Shown here: positions 1 to 6,147 of the stretch, piece by piece | Layout: each line of letters opens with the position of its first letter | Numbering within the stretch: the stretch's first letter is position 1 | NCBI GenBank assembly: GCA_016234155.1 | Contig: JACRGZ010000131.1 | Span: forward strand, 1 to 8,125 | DNA length: 8,125 nt | Origin: Nitrospirota bacterium | GTDB taxonomy: Bacteria; Nitrospirota; 9FT-COMBO-42-15; HDB-SIOI813 | Direction: 5' to 3' | Notes under the pieces: model-generated | The model's database searches: none | What the model was told of the DNA's origin: nothing | Seen by the model: only the letters and a program-made list of their open reading frames with translations | Position numbers and translations under genes: made by a program

Positions 1-219
1 AGGGTTGGCAACATGGTTGCCCTCCAGGGAAACTTAGACCCCTGCGTCCTCTATGCAAGACCCCCTGTAATTAAAAAATATGCCAAATATATCCTTGATA
101 GATATGGCAGCGGGCCTGGCCATATATTTAACCTGGGTCACGGAATACTCCCTGACACACCTGTTGAACATGCAAAGGCACTAATTGAGATTGTACACGG
201 GGAAAGTAGCAAAAGGTGA
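1..219 (+). CDS. hemE: Uroporphyrinogen decarboxylase, C-terminal part (5' end outside window)
   Basis: The reading frame is open from base 1 to a TGA at 217-219, so this is the last 72 codons of a gene entering from the left. The tail reads QGNLDP, then a Leu/Tyr-rich stretch, then GHIFNLGHGILPDTP and a closing helix with IVHGE. That is the standard HemE C-terminus: GNLDP and GHIFNLGHGI line the end of the single-domain TIM barrel. HemE is cytoplasmic and decarboxylates the four acetate side chains of uroporphyrinogen III to give coproporphyrinogen III, the substrate of the next gene, hemN. The stop lies 9 nt before the chosen hemN start, which indicates one operon. The catalytic N-terminal half cannot be inspected here. 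Confidence 0.93.
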   Translation, partial: RVGNMVALQGNLDPCVLYARPPVIKKYAKYILDRYGSGPGHIFNLGHGILPDTPVEHAKALIEIVHGESSKR

Positions 220-220
220 G
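214..220 (+). promoter_or_regulatory. Ribosome binding site that decides the hemN start
   Basis: AGGTGAG overlaps the hemE stop codon and lies 8 nt before the ATG at 229. A GTG at 220 could add three residues, but it overlaps this Shine-Dalgarno sequence and has no good one of its own. The ATG also gives cysteine numbering equal to E. coli HemN, so it is the better start. Confidence 0.65.
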
Positions 221-228
221 TGGAAAAG

Positions 229-1605
229 ATGTTAACAATAAACATAGACACCCTCCTGAAATACGATAAACCAGGACCACGATATACAAGCTATCCCACT
301 GCACCGGTATGGAACGCTGAATTTGGACCGGAGCGGTTCAAGGCCAAGATAATTGAAACAAACAGCGGAAAAGACCTACCCCCCGTCTCATTATATTTCC
401 ACATACCATTTTGTTACTCCCTCTGCTTCTACTGCGGTTGTAATTCAATAATTACAAAAAATAGGGGGCACGCCTCAGAATATTTATCTTATCTTAGGAA
501 AGAGATAGAGATTATTTCTCAATACATAAAAAAGGGGCGGAGGGTTGTCCAGTTGCATTGGGGTGGTGGAAGCCCTGACTTTTTAAGTCCTGCGGAGATG
601 GAAACGCTTTATGGTCATATTGTTTCTAACTTTTCGATCGCCAAAGATGCAGAGATCGGGGTTGAATTAGACCCGAGAGAGACCACCCTTGAACACATGA
701 AAATATTAAAAGGGCTTGGATTTAACCGTATAAGCATGGGGGTTCAGGACTTTAATCCATTAGTACAGAAGGCAATAAACCGGATACAGCCTGAAAATAT
801 CACAAGGAGACTTGTGAACTGGTGCAGAGATCTGGGATTCTATAGTGTAAACATAGACCTGATATATGGTCTTCCGCACCAGACTACAGGGACATTCAAT
901 AAAACCGTTGAAAAAATCATTGAGATAAATCCTGACAGGATAGCCCTTTTTAACTATGCCCATGTTCCCTGGATGAAGCGTCATCAAAAGGTGATCAGGG
1001 AAGATACCCTCCCTCAGGGCAGAGAAAAACTTGAGATACTTAAGATGGCTATAGAAAAGTTCACCAGTGCAGGATATGTTTATGTAGGAATGGACCACTT
1101 CTCAAAACCTCAGGATGAATTATACATAGCACAGAAGGAGAAGACCCTATACAGGAATTTCCAGGGGTATACTACAAAGGCAGGTTGTGACCTGTTCGGT
1201 TTCGGGATTACATCCATAAGTATGGTGGGAAACTCCTACAGCCAGAACCATAAGGCCCTGAAAGATTATTATGCTGCCCTTAATAACGGTAATATGGCAA
1301 CTTACAGAGGTTATGAATTAAACAGTGATGATATAATAAGGAGGCATGTTATCACTCGCCTTATGTGCGACTTTGAACTCACGCCATCTGATGTGGAAAA
1401 GCAATTCAGTATAACCTTCAATGAATATTTCAGAAAGGAATTGAAAAGACTTGAACCATTCAGAGATGAGGGGCTACTGATAATGCATCCGGATAAAATC
1501 GAGATAAATGACTCAGGCCGTATCCTCATCAGAAATATTGCAATGGTATTTGATGTCTATCTTGAGATCCAGGGCAGAGAGATGAGATTCTCAAGGACAA
1601 TATGA
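229..1605 (+). CDS. hemN: Oxygen-independent coproporphyrinogen III dehydrogenase (radical SAM)
   Basis: This 458-residue protein matches E. coli HemN closely in length (457, from memory) and order of motifs. It uses two S-adenosylmethionines and a [4Fe-4S] cluster to convert coproporphyrinogen III to protoporphyrinogen IX without oxygen, in the cytoplasm. From the ATG at 229 the cluster motif HIPFCYSLCFYCGC puts cysteines at 62, 66, 69 and 71 and the preceding Tyr at 56, the same numbers as in E. coli. WGGGSP (about 111-116) is the SAM-binding glycine motif; GVELDPRE and MGVQDFN follow. NIDLIYGLP, GMDHF, NFQGYTT and a C-terminal FSR separate true HemN from HemW-like relatives. A GTG at 220 is the alternative start. 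It sits between hemE and hemH, with 7 nt to the next ATG. Confidence 0.96.
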   Translation: MLTINIDTLLKYDKPGPRYTSYPTAPVWNAEFGPERFKAKIIETNSGKDLPPVSLYFHIPFCYSLCFYCGCNSIITKNRGHASEYLSYLRKEIEIISQYIKKGRRVVQLHWGGGSPDFLSPAEMETLYGHIVSNFSIAKDAEIGVELDPRETTLEHMKILKGLGFNRISMGVQDFNPLVQKAINRIQPENITRRLVNWCRDLGFYSVNIDLIYGLPHQTTGTFNKTVEKIIEINPDRIALFNYAHVPWMKRHQKVIREDTLPQGREKLEILKMAIEKFTSAGYVYVGMDHFSKPQDELYIAQKEKTLYRNFQGYTTKAGCDLFGFGITSISMVGNSYSQNHKALKDYYAALNNGNMATYRGYELNSDDIIRRHVITRLMCDFELTPSDVEKQFSITFNEYFRKELKRLEPFRDEGLLIMHPDKIEINDSGRILIRNIAMVFDVYLEIQGREMRFSRTI

Positions 1606-1612
1606 TAGTATA

Positions 1613-2578
1613 ATGAACCACCCTGCCTCTATAGCCATCCTTTTAATAAATCTTGGCGGACCAGACTCACTGGAGTCTGTAGAGCCATTTCTGTTTAACC
1701 TGTTTTCTGACCCTGATATCATGGGCTATAATCGAATATTGCTAAAGCCACTTGCAAAATTCATATCAAGAAGGAGATCGCCGCTGGTTAGAGGATATTA
1801 TAACTCAATAGGCGGCAAATCCCCTATCTTAGAGCTTACCAGACAACAGGCAGAGGCACTGCAAAAGGCGCTCCCGGATTCCGACAGGTTCAAAGTATTT
1901 GTAGCAATGAGATACTGGCATCCATTTATAGAAGATGTTGTAAAAGATATAATTGATTTTCAGCCGCAGAAAATAATAGTACTCCCACTTTATCCTCACT
2001 ACTCAATAACCACAACCGGATCAAGTATCAATGAATTTAACAGGGCCTGGAGTCATCATGGAGATACTCATGTTGAAGTAAAGATTGTCCGGGAGTGGTA
2101 TGATAACCCATTTTATATTAATGCCCTCTGTGAAACAGTACTGAAGACATTTGAATATAACAGGCTCGATTTAAAAACCACACATATAGTCTTCAGTGCC
2201 CATGGTATACCATTAAGGTTTATTAAGGATGGTGACCCTTACTCAGAGCAGATAGAAAAATGCGTTGAACTCACTGCAAGACAACTCGGTGTCATTAAGA
2301 ATTGTCATCTTAGTTATCAGAGCCGGGTAGGGCCTTTGAAATGGCTTGGACCATATACAGAAGATGTACTGAAGGAATTAGGAGATAGAAAAGTCAGTAG
2401 TGTTGTCTTAGTCCCGATAAGTTTTGTCTCAGACCACATGGAAACGCTGTATGAGATTGATATATTATACAGGAAAAGGGCAAAGGGATATGGCATATCG
2501 AATTACTACAGAGTACCTGCATTAAATGATTCACCTTTATTTATTGAGTCGTTGAAGGATATCGTATTGCAGGTATAG
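1613..2578 (+). CDS. hemH: Ferrochelatase
   Basis: This 321-residue ferrochelatase inserts Fe(II) into the porphyrin ring, the last step of haem synthesis. The N-terminus ILLINLGGP is the usual ferrochelatase opening. FSAHGIP at 194-200 carries the catalytic His197. SYQSRVGPLKWLGPYT at about 234-249 is the signature of the porphyrin-binding cleft. ISFVSDHMETLYEID at about 269-283 contains the conserved Glu277. Length fits a compact bacterial enzyme. With HemN and a HemY-type oxidase in the same operon, protoporphyrin IX rather than coproporphyrin is the likely substrate. That is inferred from context, not from a residue I can cite. The Shine-Dalgarno sequence is weak (AAGGA, about 15 nt upstream), so translation may depend on coupling to hemN, which ends 7 nt before. 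Confidence 0.95.
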   Translation: MNHPASIAILLINLGGPDSLESVEPFLFNLFSDPDIMGYNRILLKPLAKFISRRRSPLVRGYYNSIGGKSPILELTRQQAEALQKALPDSDRFKVFVAMRYWHPFIEDVVKDIIDFQPQKIIVLPLYPHYSITTTGSSINEFNRAWSHHGDTHVEVKIVREWYDNPFYINALCETVLKTFEYNRLDLKTTHIVFSAHGIPLRFIKDGDPYSEQIEKCVELTARQLGVIKNCHLSYQSRVGPLKWLGPYTEDVLKELGDRKVSSVVLVPISFVSDHMETLYEIDILYRKRAKGYGISNYYRVPALNDSPLFIESLKDIVLQV

Positions 2579-2586
2579 AGAAAATT

Positions 2587-2696
2587 TCACCCTCCCCTTT
2601 ATCCCCTCCCATCAAGGGAGGGGAAAGTTCCCTCTCCGGGGTACCCATTGCGGCTGAAGGCCAATGCAATGGGTCGATGGGAGAGGGTCAGGGTGA
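2587..2696 (+). repeat. Nested palindromic MITE-like repeat between hemH and hemG
   Basis: The element is bounded by perfect 7-bp inverted ends, TCACCCT (2587-2593) and AGGGTGA (2690-2696). Inside are two hairpins. The first pairs CCCCTCCC (2603-2610) with GGGAGGGG (2616-2623) around a 5-nt loop. The second pairs CCCTCTCC (2630-2637) with GGAGAGGG (2680-2687), then ACCCATTG (2643-2650) with CAATGGGT (2667-2674). Purine/pyrimidine-skewed repeats with CCCCTCCC and GGGAGAGGGTCAGGGTGAGGGG are familiar as dispersed non-coding repeats in many bacterial genomes. No reading frame in it is convincing and no U-tract follows the stems, so a terminator is unlikely. It fills most of the 133-bp gap in the operon. 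Confidence 0.75.
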
Positions 2697-2711
2697 GGGG
2701 GATATATACGC

Positions 2712-4082
2712 ATGAATAAGGTTCTTATTATAGGAGGTGGTATCTCAGGTCTCACTGTCGCATACTGGTTACAAAAGAACGGCCTCGATGTAACCCTCTT
2801 TGAAAAGGATATGAGACCTGGCGGCTCCATCCGCACTGAAAAGGAAGAGGGATACCTTATCGAATGCGGCCCCAACTCAACCCTTGACATATACGAAGAG
2901 GTGGATGACCTTTGTAATGAGCTTGGCATAATTAATGAAAAGATCTTTACAAGTTCAGGGACAAAAAATCGTTATATAGTCAGGGATGGTAGTTTAAGAC
3001 CACTACCGACAGGCCCTTTTCAGTTTCTAACAACTGACCTGTGGAGTATAAAAGGTAAGATCCGCCTCTTTGGTGAACCCTTTGTCTCAAAATATAGTAG
3101 TTCATCCGATGAGTCCATTGCTGACTTTGTTAGAAGAAGGGCCGGCCAGGAGTTCTTAGATTATGCAATAGATCCTTTTGTAACCGGTGTATTTGCAGGT
3201 AACCCTGCATGTCTATCTGTTAAGAGTTGTTTTCCAAAGATGTATTCATTGGAGAAAGAGTATGGAAGCCTGGTAAAGGGCGCCATGTTTGGGAGAAAGA
3301 AAAAGGAAGGGCCAAAAAGAAAGATGAGGTTAATCTCCTTCAGGGATGGCCTTCAAACAATACCTGATACCATCTCTAAAGCTCTTGGAGATCGTTTTAT
3401 AAAAGGCTGTAGCATTACATCTGTAAAACGGACAGGAGAAGAATTCGAAGTAACTTCCGAAAAGAACAGGGTTAGTATGACCTTCAGGGCTGATAAGGTT
3501 GTGATCGCCACACCTGCCTGGGTTACGGCTAATATCATACATCCCATATCTGAACTGGCCGCATCTTACCTGATGGAGATTGAGTATATACCTGCGGCAA
3601 TCGTCTTTACAGGCTTCGACAAAAAGAGTATAAAACGTAATCTCGATGGCTTCGGCTTTCTTATCCCCTCAAAAGAGTCAAGGCTGAGGGGGTATAACCT
3701 CCTAGGGAGTATCTGGAGCTCGGCGATCTTTCAGGGACGTGCCCCTGAAGATATGGTGGCATTCACGAATATGCTAGGTGGTGCAAGAAAAACCGATATA
3801 CTTGAATACAAGGACTCTGAATTGATAGAAATGACAATGAAAGATTTAAGGACTATCCTTGATATAGGGGAGAAGCCTGAATTCGCGCGGGTAATCAGAC
3901 ATCCGAGGGCAATTCCACAGTATACCCTGGGCCACCAGGAGCGGATAAACACAATAAATCGCGAGCTACTTGACATACGAGGACTTTATCTGGCAGGGAA
4001 CTATATAAATGGCGTCTCAGTCGGGCATTGTATAGCAGAGGCAACGAAACTCGCAGCTAAAATAAAAAACGAGTATGGATGA
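2712..4082 (+). CDS. hemG: Protoporphyrinogen oxidase, HemY/PgoX type (FAD)
   Basis: This 456-residue flavoprotein takes six electrons from protoporphyrinogen IX to make protoporphyrin IX, the substrate of HemH. The Rossmann FAD motif is VLIIGGGISGLTVAYWL at 4-20, followed by Glu31, which is placed to bind the ribose, and PGGSIRT at 36-42. RRRAGQEFLDYAIDPFVTGVF (about 141-161) is the typical family segment. The C-terminal FAD-contacting motif LYLAGNYINGVSVGHC lies at about 425-440. The fold is that of the oxygen-using HemY/PPOX family, not the flavodoxin-like HemG of E. coli or the membrane protein HemJ; hemY or pgoX would be equally fair symbols. The ATG follows the repeat by 15 nt, and the G-rich end of the repeat may serve as ribosome site. 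The last 8 nt overlap the sigma factor gene. Confidence 0.93.
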   Translation: MNKVLIIGGGISGLTVAYWLQKNGLDVTLFEKDMRPGGSIRTEKEEGYLIECGPNSTLDIYEEVDDLCNELGIINEKIFTSSGTKNRYIVRDGSLRPLPTGPFQFLTTDLWSIKGKIRLFGEPFVSKYSSSSDESIADFVRRRAGQEFLDYAIDPFVTGVFAGNPACLSVKSCFPKMYSLEKEYGSLVKGAMFGRKKKEGPKRKMRLISFRDGLQTIPDTISKALGDRFIKGCSITSVKRTGEEFEVTSEKNRVSMTFRADKVVIATPAWVTANIIHPISELAASYLMEIEYIPAAIVFTGFDKKSIKRNLDGFGFLIPSKESRLRGYNLLGSIWSSAIFQGRAPEDMVAFTNMLGGARKTDILEYKDSELIEMTMKDLRTILDIGEKPEFARVIRHPRAIPQYTLGHQERINTINRELLDIRGLYLAGNYINGVSVGHCIAEATKLAAKIKNEYG

Positions 4083-4638
4083 AACCATATTGATAGAGGA
4101 AGCTAAGAAGGGGGATAAAACTGCCTTTGAAAAGCTTATCTCCAAATATCAACAAAAGGTTTACAACTATTCCCTTCGAATGACCGGTGACCCTGCCCTA
4201 TCGGAGGATATCTGTCAGGAGGCCCTGATTAAGGCCTATTTCTCTATCACCTCCTTCCGCGGCGATTCGAGTTTTTCCACCTGGCTTTACCGGATCATCT
4301 ACAACACCTGCAAGGACCACTGGAGAAAAGAAGGACGTTCCTCCGGGATGAAGGTATGTTTTTCAGAGGATGATGCAGATGAGATAAAGAGTGTTCTCAC
4401 TGAAGCGGCCTCTCGTCTATTTTATGACCGTTTGAGGCAGGAAGAGTTACAGGACTGGATTGCAAATCTCATCACTCAACTCCCCCCGGAATTTAGAACC
4501 ATCTTGATCTTAAGAGATATTCAGGGTTTCTCATTTCAGGAGATTGCAGAAATAGCAGACGCCTCTATAGGGACTGTGAAATCCAGGCTTAATCGGGCAA
4601 GAAATCAACTTCGGGCCATCCTTTCCGGGAACTTTTAG
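4075..4638 (+). CDS. ECF (RpoE-like) RNA polymerase sigma factor
   Basis: This 187-residue protein is an extracytoplasmic-function sigma factor with only regions 2 and 4. Region 2 spans about 18-86. SEDICQEALIKAYFSI (43-58) binds core polymerase, and FSTWLYRIIYNTCKDHWRK (67-85) should recognise the -10 element. An acidic linker (SEDDADE) follows. Region 4 spans about 126-181, starting LITQLPPEFRTILILRDIQG, with the helix-turn-helix FQEIAEIADASIGTVKSRL at 154-172 that reads the -35 element. The N-terminal EEAKKGDKTAFEKLISKY is typical of the family. The gene starts inside hemG (8-nt overlap) without a clear Shine-Dalgarno sequence, suggesting translational coupling. The next gene encodes a zinc anti-sigma factor, and a sigma-E-like promoter overlaps its 3' end. 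The signal sensed is unknown. Confidence 0.94.
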   Translation: MDETILIEEAKKGDKTAFEKLISKYQQKVYNYSLRMTGDPALSEDICQEALIKAYFSITSFRGDSSFSTWLYRIIYNTCKDHWRKEGRSSGMKVCFSEDDADEIKSVLTEAASRLFYDRLRQEELQDWIANLITQLPPEFRTILILRDIQGFSFQEIAEIADASIGTVKSRLNRARNQLRAILSGNF

Positions 4639-4656
4639 ATAAAAATTTCCGTCTAA
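4628..4656 (+). promoter_or_regulatory. Sigma-E-like (ECF) promoter before the anti-sigma gene
   Basis: GGAACTT at 4628-4634 is followed after 16 nt by GTCTAA at 4651-4656. This closely matches the E. coli sigma-E type consensus as I know it (GGAACTT, about 16 nt, GTCTAA-like). It overlaps the last codons of the sigma factor gene and lies 18 nt before the anti-sigma ATG. Transcription would start near 4662-4664, at the AGGA ribosome site, giving a very short leader. It predicts that the sigma factor activates its own anti-sigma factor and the downstream genes. There is no experimental proof. Confidence 0.62.
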
Positions 4657-4674
4657 TATAACAGGAAGATAAAA

Positions 4675-5460
4675 ATGGACCCACTATGCAAAGAGATTCA
4701 GGAACAGTTTGTCGACTATATCGATCGTTCTCTCCCCTTTACGGAAAGGGAGAGGGTGCAGGGGCATCTTCTCACCTGTAATGGTTGCTCCAGGGCACTG
4801 GATATGACGCGGCAGCTTATCAATCTATGCAGTCAGGTTGGAGAGGAACCCGTTCCTGCCGGATTCTCGGCAAGGCTTAGTGACCGCCTCCAGGAGATAT
4901 CCCTGGCGACAATTCCAACAGAGACCATAAAAGGTTCCACAGGACAGCGAAGACACCAGAGAATACGCCAGAAAATACGCCAAAGAATACGCCAAAGAAT
5001 ACGATGGACACACAGGGTCTTCCCTGTCTTACAACCGGGAAGAATCTGGGCCATAGCAGGACTTGCCCTTCTTCTCTTACTGATCCCCTTTTATTACTAT
5101 GCAACAAAGACAGAACAGTCCGGAAACCCGGCGACCATTGCTACCTACAGGGCAGATATGGTACCGGCTCATGTCGGTCTTAACGAGGATACCCTTATCC
5201 GGATCTGGTTTGACGCGAGGGAACCGGTTGAACAGGTTCGTTTTTATCTGGAACTTCCTGAGGGGATCGCCATGGTACAGGATGGCCAGGTCGTTGCTGA
5301 ACGCAGATTGCAATGGGAGGGCAATCTTCAGAGTGGACGGAATCTAATTCCCTTAACGGTCCGGGGAGTAGCACGAGGTCAGTGGAGAGTTATTGTCTTG
5401 ATTGAGAAAGGTTTAGCCAGGAAGGAGCGGTCTGTCGATATTAAGGTGAATGGTATTTAA
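4675..5460 (+). CDS. Membrane-bound zinc anti-sigma factor with periplasmic beta-rich domain
   Basis: This 261-residue single-pass protein probably holds the adjacent ECF sigma factor inactive. The N-terminal zinc-binding anti-sigma (ZAS, zf-HC2) domain has Cys5, His31, Cys35 and Cys38, the last three forming HLLTCNGC (HX3CX2C). A linker then becomes strongly basic: residues 96-110 repeat RIRQ, encoded by a 12-bp tandem repeat. A membrane segment spans about 124-143 (IWAIAGLALLLLLIPFYYYA), with the basic side inward. The exported part (about 155-261) alternates beta-like segments with turns (LPEGIAMVQDG, LQWEGNLQSGRNLIPLTVRG), resembling an immunoglobulin-like or adhesin-type sandwich. It may sense the signal, but I do not recognise a named family. 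The ribosome site AGGA lies 8 nt before the ATG. The pairing with a sigma gene directly upstream is the standard arrangement. Confidence 0.87.
   Translation: MDPLCKEIQEQFVDYIDRSLPFTERERVQGHLLTCNGCSRALDMTRQLINLCSQVGEEPVPAGFSARLSDRLQEISLATIPTETIKGSTGQRRHQRIRQKIRQRIRQRIRWTHRVFPVLQPGRIWAIAGLALLLLLIPFYYYATKTEQSGNPATIATYRADMVPAHVGLNEDTLIRIWFDAREPVEQVRFYLELPEGIAMVQDGQVVAERRLQWEGNLQSGRNLIPLTVRGVARGQWRVIVLIEKGLARKERSVDIKVNGI
4960..5004 (+). repeat. 12-bp in-frame tandem repeat encoding (R/K)IRQ
   Basis: The unit AGAATACGCCAA occurs nearly four times in phase with the reading frame: 4960-4971, 4972-4983, 4984-4995 and a partial copy from 4996 to 5004. Copies differ at one or two positions. It encodes RIRQ, KIRQ, RIRQ and RIR just inside the membrane segment of the anti-sigma factor. 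Because the unit is a multiple of three, copy number can change without breaking the frame. Confidence 0.88.
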
Positions 5461-5474
5461 CTCTAACAACCAAA

Positions 5475-5482
5475 AAGGAGGT
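5475..5482 (+). promoter_or_regulatory. Strong ribosome binding site of the secreted-protein gene
   Basis: AAGGAGGT is almost the full complement of the 16S anti-Shine-Dalgarno sequence, placed 7 nt before the ATG at 5490. It is the best ribosome site in the window, suggesting that this protein is made in larger amounts than its neighbours. Confidence 0.85.
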
Positions 5483-5489
5483 TTCTTCA

Positions 5490-6122
5490 ATGAAAAGATT
5501 CATTATAATCTCAGGTGCAATCATTATAGCACTATCATGGGGGGCGGGAAATACCTTTGGGGAACCACACTCTCCGCAACCTACGGCAAAGGTCCCTGAG
5601 AAAGTGGACCTGCCCGTGGATATCACGATAGATATCATCAAGAGCGGTGAAGATATTCCGCAGAGTACCCAGATTAAGATTGATATGGAAAATCAGAAAA
5701 GCGGTAAAGAGATCCATCTCATCCTTCCCCGAAGAGGAGGGAATGAGGATCACAGGGGCCCGAATGAGCATTCTGTGGTTACGAGCACACCGGCACAGAC
5801 CGGTGTCCATGAGCCTGGCTCAAGGCCGGTGGAGATTGATCTCCCTAATCCGGGTCACTCAGGCAATCCGGCGGCTGATGTCCATGACTTGGAAGTTCCA
5901 GGAGATGTGGCCCCGGATATGGAGACCCCGGTAGCCACCCCTCCTGATTTTGATACCCCGGTGGCTGATGTCCCGGAGGCGGATAATATATCTGGAGGGA
6001 TGGTCCCGGATATGGAAACTCCTGTGGCGACGCCTCCTCACATGGATACTCCAGCGGCTACAGTCCCGGATCCGGAGGTACCGGGGAGAGGGATATCTAA
6101 TCCCCATACGTCCAGACATTAA
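5490..6122 (+). CDS. Secreted Pro/Asp-rich repeat protein of unknown function
   Basis: I do not recognise a family for this 210-residue protein. It begins with a clear Sec signal peptide (MKR, then a hydrophobic core to about residue 17), with cleavage likely between residues 20 and 24; no lipobox Cys is present and the protein has no cysteine at all. Residues 38-80 contain two beta-like stretches (VDITIDIIKSG and QIKIDMENQKSGKEIHLILP). The rest is low complexity, rich in Pro, Asp, Glu, Thr and Val with scattered His, and probably disordered. About 10-residue units such as PDMETPVATP and PHMDTPAATV recur. The gene is 29 nt after the anti-sigma gene and has a very strong ribosome site, so it is likely an abundant member of the ECF-controlled unit. 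A periplasmic, surface or metal-binding role is possible but unproved. Confidence 0.8.
   Translation: MKRFIIISGAIIIALSWGAGNTFGEPHSPQPTAKVPEKVDLPVDITIDIIKSGEDIPQSTQIKIDMENQKSGKEIHLILPRRGGNEDHRGPNEHSVVTSTPAQTGVHEPGSRPVEIDLPNPGHSGNPAADVHDLEVPGDVAPDMETPVATPPDFDTPVADVPEADNISGGMVPDMETPVATPPHMDTPAATVPDPEVPGRGISNPHTSRH
5913..6068 (+). repeat. Imperfect 63-bp direct repeat inside the secreted-protein gene
   Basis: Two copies, 5913-5975 and 6006-6068, are offset by 93 nt and in frame. They encode 21 residues each (142-162 and 173-193): both start PDMETPVATPP and continue with DFDTPVADVP or HMDTPAATVP. Each copy is itself a doubled unit of about 10 residues of the form P-D-x-(E/D)-T-P-x-A. Many differences are at third codon positions, so the peptide pattern seems better kept than the DNA. 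Confidence 0.8.
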
Positions 6123-6130
6123 GGCTTGCA

Positions 6131-6138
6131 GGGAGGGT
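6131..6138 (+). promoter_or_regulatory. Possible ribosome binding site for the TPR/barrel gene
   Basis: GGGAGGGT contains GGAGG (6132-6136), which ends 11 nt before an in-frame ATT at 6148. It is the only convincing Shine-Dalgarno-like sequence upstream of the signal-peptide segment of the next gene, and it supports a non-standard ATT start there. Confidence 0.42.
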
Positions 6139-6147
6139 GTAAATTTT

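Noticed and set aside
2603..2687. Hairpins after hemH as a transcription terminator
   Set aside because: Neither stem is followed by a U-tract, and the next gene is the same pathway on the same strand. A dispersed repeat explains them better.
3997..4019. GGAACTA followed by GTCTCA in the hemG 3' end as an ECF promoter for the sigma gene
   Set aside because: The gap is only 10 nt; the ECF spacing is about 16. It also encodes the conserved FAD motif of hemG, which explains the sequence.
4825..5107. Three overlapping minus-strand open frames in the anti-sigma gene
   Set aside because: They are shadows of the 12-bp repeat, which reads as Phe/Gly- or Trp/Arg-rich repeats on the other strand.
5787..5806. 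ACACCGG/CCGGTGT inverted repeat with a 6-nt loop
   Set aside because: It is short, lies within the secreted-protein coding region, has no T-tract and has no gene boundary nearby, so chance or codon constraints suffice.
5950..6147. TTG start at 5950 extending the TPR/barrel protein by 66 residues
   Set aside because: The added part is Arg/Trp-rich, lies out of frame over the repeat region of the secreted-protein gene, and would bury the signal peptide inside the protein.
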